Assembly: GCA_016293615.1 (NCBI GenBank)
Contig: JAEDDX010000090.1
Location: 1-7,283, forward strand
DNA from: Acetatifactor sp.
GTDB lineage: Bacteria; Bacillota; Clostridia; Lachnospirales; Lachnospiraceae
Length of the DNA stretch: 7,283 nucleotides
Reading direction: 5' to 3'
The position numbers and the translations under genes are program-made. The notes below the pieces were generated by a model. That model had not been told where the DNA came from, ran no database searches, and worked only from the letters and a program-made list of their open reading frames with translations. Below, one piece after another: positions 5,944 to 7,283 of this stretch; position 1 is the stretch's first letter, and each line of letters opens with the position of its first letter.

Positions 5944-7029
5944 ATGCAGCAAATAGAGTTAACAGAAAAAACTGTACTGGTCACTGGCGCAGCCGGTTTT
6001 ATTGGAAATAATCTGGTTTTGAAATTGCTCCGTACCGTGGAGCCGATTCATGTTGTGGGTATCGATATCATGTCCGATTATAATCCGGTTGAAATGAAGG
6101 AATGGAGACTGGAGCAGATTAAAAAGGAATCGGCAAAGCATCCGGATTCTTCCTGGACCTTTATAAAAGGAGACATCGCTGATTCCTATTTGATTCAGGA
6201 TATTTTCCGTACATACAAACCGGCTGTTGTGGTGAATCTGGCAGCACAGGCTGGTGTGAGGTATTCCATCACAAATCCGGATACCTATATCCAGTCTAAT
6301 CTGATTGGCTTTTATAACATTCTGGAAGCTTGCCGCCATTCTTATGATGACGGAAACACCGGAGTGGAACATCTGGTCTATGCAAGCTCTTCCTCTGTTT
6401 ATGGAAGCAATAAAAAGGTTCCGTACAGCACGGACGATAAGGTAGACAATCCGGTAAGTCTTTACGCTGCCACAAAGAAATCCAATGAATTGGTGGCGCA
6501 CGCATATAGTAAGCTTTACAACATTCCATCCACCGGACTTCGTTTCTTTACGGTATACGGCCCGGCAGGACGCACGGACATGGCCTACTTTGGCTTTACC
6601 AATAAGCTGATGAAAGGTGAGAAGATTCAGATCTTTAATTATGGTAACTGCAAGCGGGACTTCACCTACGTGGATGATATCGTAGAGGGCGTGAAGCGCG
6701 TGATGCAGGGGGCACCTGAAAAAGTAACCGGAGAAGATGGTCTGCCGGTACCTCCTTACGCAGTCTATAACATCGGTAACAATAATCCGGAAAATCTTTT
6801 GGACTTCGTTCAGATTTTACAGGAGGAACTTGTGAGAGCAGAGGTATTGCCTGCGGATTACGATTTTGAAGCTCACAAGGAGCTGGTACCGATGCAACCG
6901 GGTGATGTTCCAGTGACCTATGCGGACACATCCGCGTTGGAACGTGATTATGGCTTCAAACCGAGTACAAGTCTGAGAGTCGGGCTGAGACGGTTTGCCG
7001 AGTGGTATAAGGAATTCTATAACGTGTAA
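5944..7029 (+). CDS. NAD-dependent epimerase, probably UDP-glucuronate 4-epimerase
   Basis: A 361-residue short-chain dehydrogenase/reductase of the extended type. Seen: GAAGFIG (15-21) for NAD, LAAQAGVRYSI, the Ser run in YASSSSVYG (146-154), the catalytic pair Y174 and K178 in LYAATKKSNEL, then LRFFTVYGPAGRTDMAYF and RDFTYVDDIVEGV. The combination AGVRYSI, SLYAATKKSNEL and FFTVYGP.GR.DMA is typical of UDP-glucuronate 4-epimerases, which make UDP-galacturonate; families such as GalE lack it. The usual Pro in GRPDMA is Thr here. The length is at the upper end for the family because of an insertion between the substrate-binding region and the C-terminus (about residues 255-270). It is 17 bases downstream of the dehydrogenase that would make its substrate, which strongly supports the call. 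The enzyme should be cytoplasmic and feed acidic polysaccharide synthesis. A terminator follows the stop. Confidence 0.9.
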   Translation: MQQIELTEKTVLVTGAAGFIGNNLVLKLLRTVEPIHVVGIDIMSDYNPVEMKEWRLEQIKKESAKHPDSSWTFIKGDIADSYLIQDIFRTYKPAVVVNLAAQAGVRYSITNPDTYIQSNLIGFYNILEACRHSYDDGNTGVEHLVYASSSSVYGSNKKVPYSTDDKVDNPVSLYAATKKSNELVAHAYSKLYNIPSTGLRFFTVYGPAGRTDMAYFGFTNKLMKGEKIQIFNYGNCKRDFTYVDDIVEGVKRVMQGAPEKVTGEDGLPVPPYAVYNIGNNNPENLLDFVQILQEELVRAEVLPADYDFEAHKELVPMQPGDVPVTYADTSALERDYGFKPSTSLRVGLRRFAEWYKEFYNV

Positions 7030-7037
7030 ATAGTATG

Positions 7038-7088
7038 AAGACCTCCGGAGATGAGAAGTTTGTAGATTTTCACTTTCGGAGGTCTTTT
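7038..7088 (+). terminator. Rho-independent terminator of the nucleotide-sugar operon
   Basis: A perfect 10-bp stem, AAGACCTCCG (7038-7047) with CGGAGGTCTT (7077-7086), is followed by TTTT and lies 8 bases after the epimerase stop. The loop is long (29 bases), which is unusual for an intrinsic terminator, and the T run is short, so efficiency may be moderate. Confidence 0.7.
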
Positions 7089-7143
7089 GGTGTTGTGAGG
7101 ATGGCAGTCCCCCCTGTGCCACCCGGCAATTATTCATGTATAA

Positions 7144-7175
7144 CAAAACCGCCATAGCTGCTCAGCCATAGCGGT
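7144..7175 (-). terminator. Minus-strand intrinsic terminator of a converging gene
   Basis: Arms 7148-7158 and 7165-7175 form an 11-bp stem with a 6-base loop. Read on the minus strand all eleven positions pair (nine Watson-Crick, two G-U), whereas on the plus strand the same two positions are A-C mismatches. The minus-strand stem is followed by TTTTG. Both facts indicate the minus strand is the functional one, so a minus-strand gene should lie to the right. Confidence 0.6.
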
Positions 7176-7176
7176 G

Positions 7177-7283
7177 TCAGATTTCGTCCTTAAAAGCTAG
7201 GACATCATTCAGAGTACAATTTAGAATGTGATGTTGTATAATTTTAGTTGACAACTTATTCTCAAGGATTAAAAATATACTCA
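7177..7283 (-). CDS. Possible C-terminus of a converging gene, unrecognised
   Basis: On the minus strand one frame is open from the right edge to a TGA at 7179-7177, ending LNDVLAFKDEI, about 34 codons. The stop sits one base before the minus-strand terminator stem, which is what a gene end should look like. However, the stretch is short and AT-rich, its residues show no recognised family, and the other two frames contain stops. It could equally be intergenic DNA. A TTGACA on the plus strand at 7248-7253 does not have a convincing -10 partner (AAAAAT at 17 bases). Confidence 0.3.
   Translation of the reverse strand, partial: SIFLILENKLSTKIIQHHILNCTLNDVLAFKDEI

Noticed and set aside
5959..6501. 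Minus-strand open frame of 180 codons
   Set aside because: It is a shadow of the epimerase gene, whose catalytic motifs span this region.
7248..7276. Plus-strand promoter starting with TTGACA
   Set aside because: The -35 is perfect but the box 17 bases on is AAAAAT, and the gene it would serve is outside the window; this is AT-rich DNA where such matches are common.

Overview
The window looks like a chromosomal segment from a low-to-medium GC Firmicute, most likely a gut Clostridium-relative of the Lachnospiraceae type. The pointers are AGGAG-like ribosome binding sites, consensus sigma-A promoters, a lipoprotein solute-binding protein of Gram-positive style, a complex multidomain cyclic-di-GMP protein, and a HasB-like UDP-glucose dehydrogenase. 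The taxonomic call is inference, since no rRNA or marker gene is present.

Layout. (1) Positions 1-3857, minus strand: a large cyclic-di-GMP signalling protein (REC-GGDEF-EAL-REC-GGDEF, 860 aa), followed 113 bp downstream by an extracellular solute-binding lipoprotein that runs off the left edge. No clear terminator separates them, so they probably form one transcription unit. (2) Positions 3858-4435, a 578-bp divergent intergenic region. It holds a likely minus-strand promoter, the right-hand remnant of an IS3-family element (transposase C-terminus, a 14-bp perfect hairpin and a terminal inverted repeat), then the control region of the next operon: a good sigma-A promoter flanked by two almost identical 21-bp dyads. 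(3) Positions 4436-7029, plus strand: a two-gene operon for acidic nucleotide sugars. The first gene fuses an N-terminal XRE-type helix-turn-helix to a complete UDP-glucose 6-dehydrogenase; the second is a UDP-glucuronate 4-epimerase-like enzyme. A terminator hairpin follows. (4) Positions 7089-7283: a terminator-like hairpin for the minus strand and, just to its right, a possible C-terminal end of a converging gene.

How the parts may work together. The plus-strand operon would convert UDP-glucose to UDP-glucuronate and on to UDP-galacturonate, precursors for acidic surface polysaccharide. The DNA-binding head on the dehydrogenase, with the two dyads around its own promoter, suggests an enzyme that also regulates its own operon. 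This is the most interesting system here. The minus-strand pair suggests an external ligand or nutrient signal linked to cyclic-di-GMP turnover; c-di-GMP often controls polysaccharide and surface behaviour, but a functional link between the two operons is only a guess.
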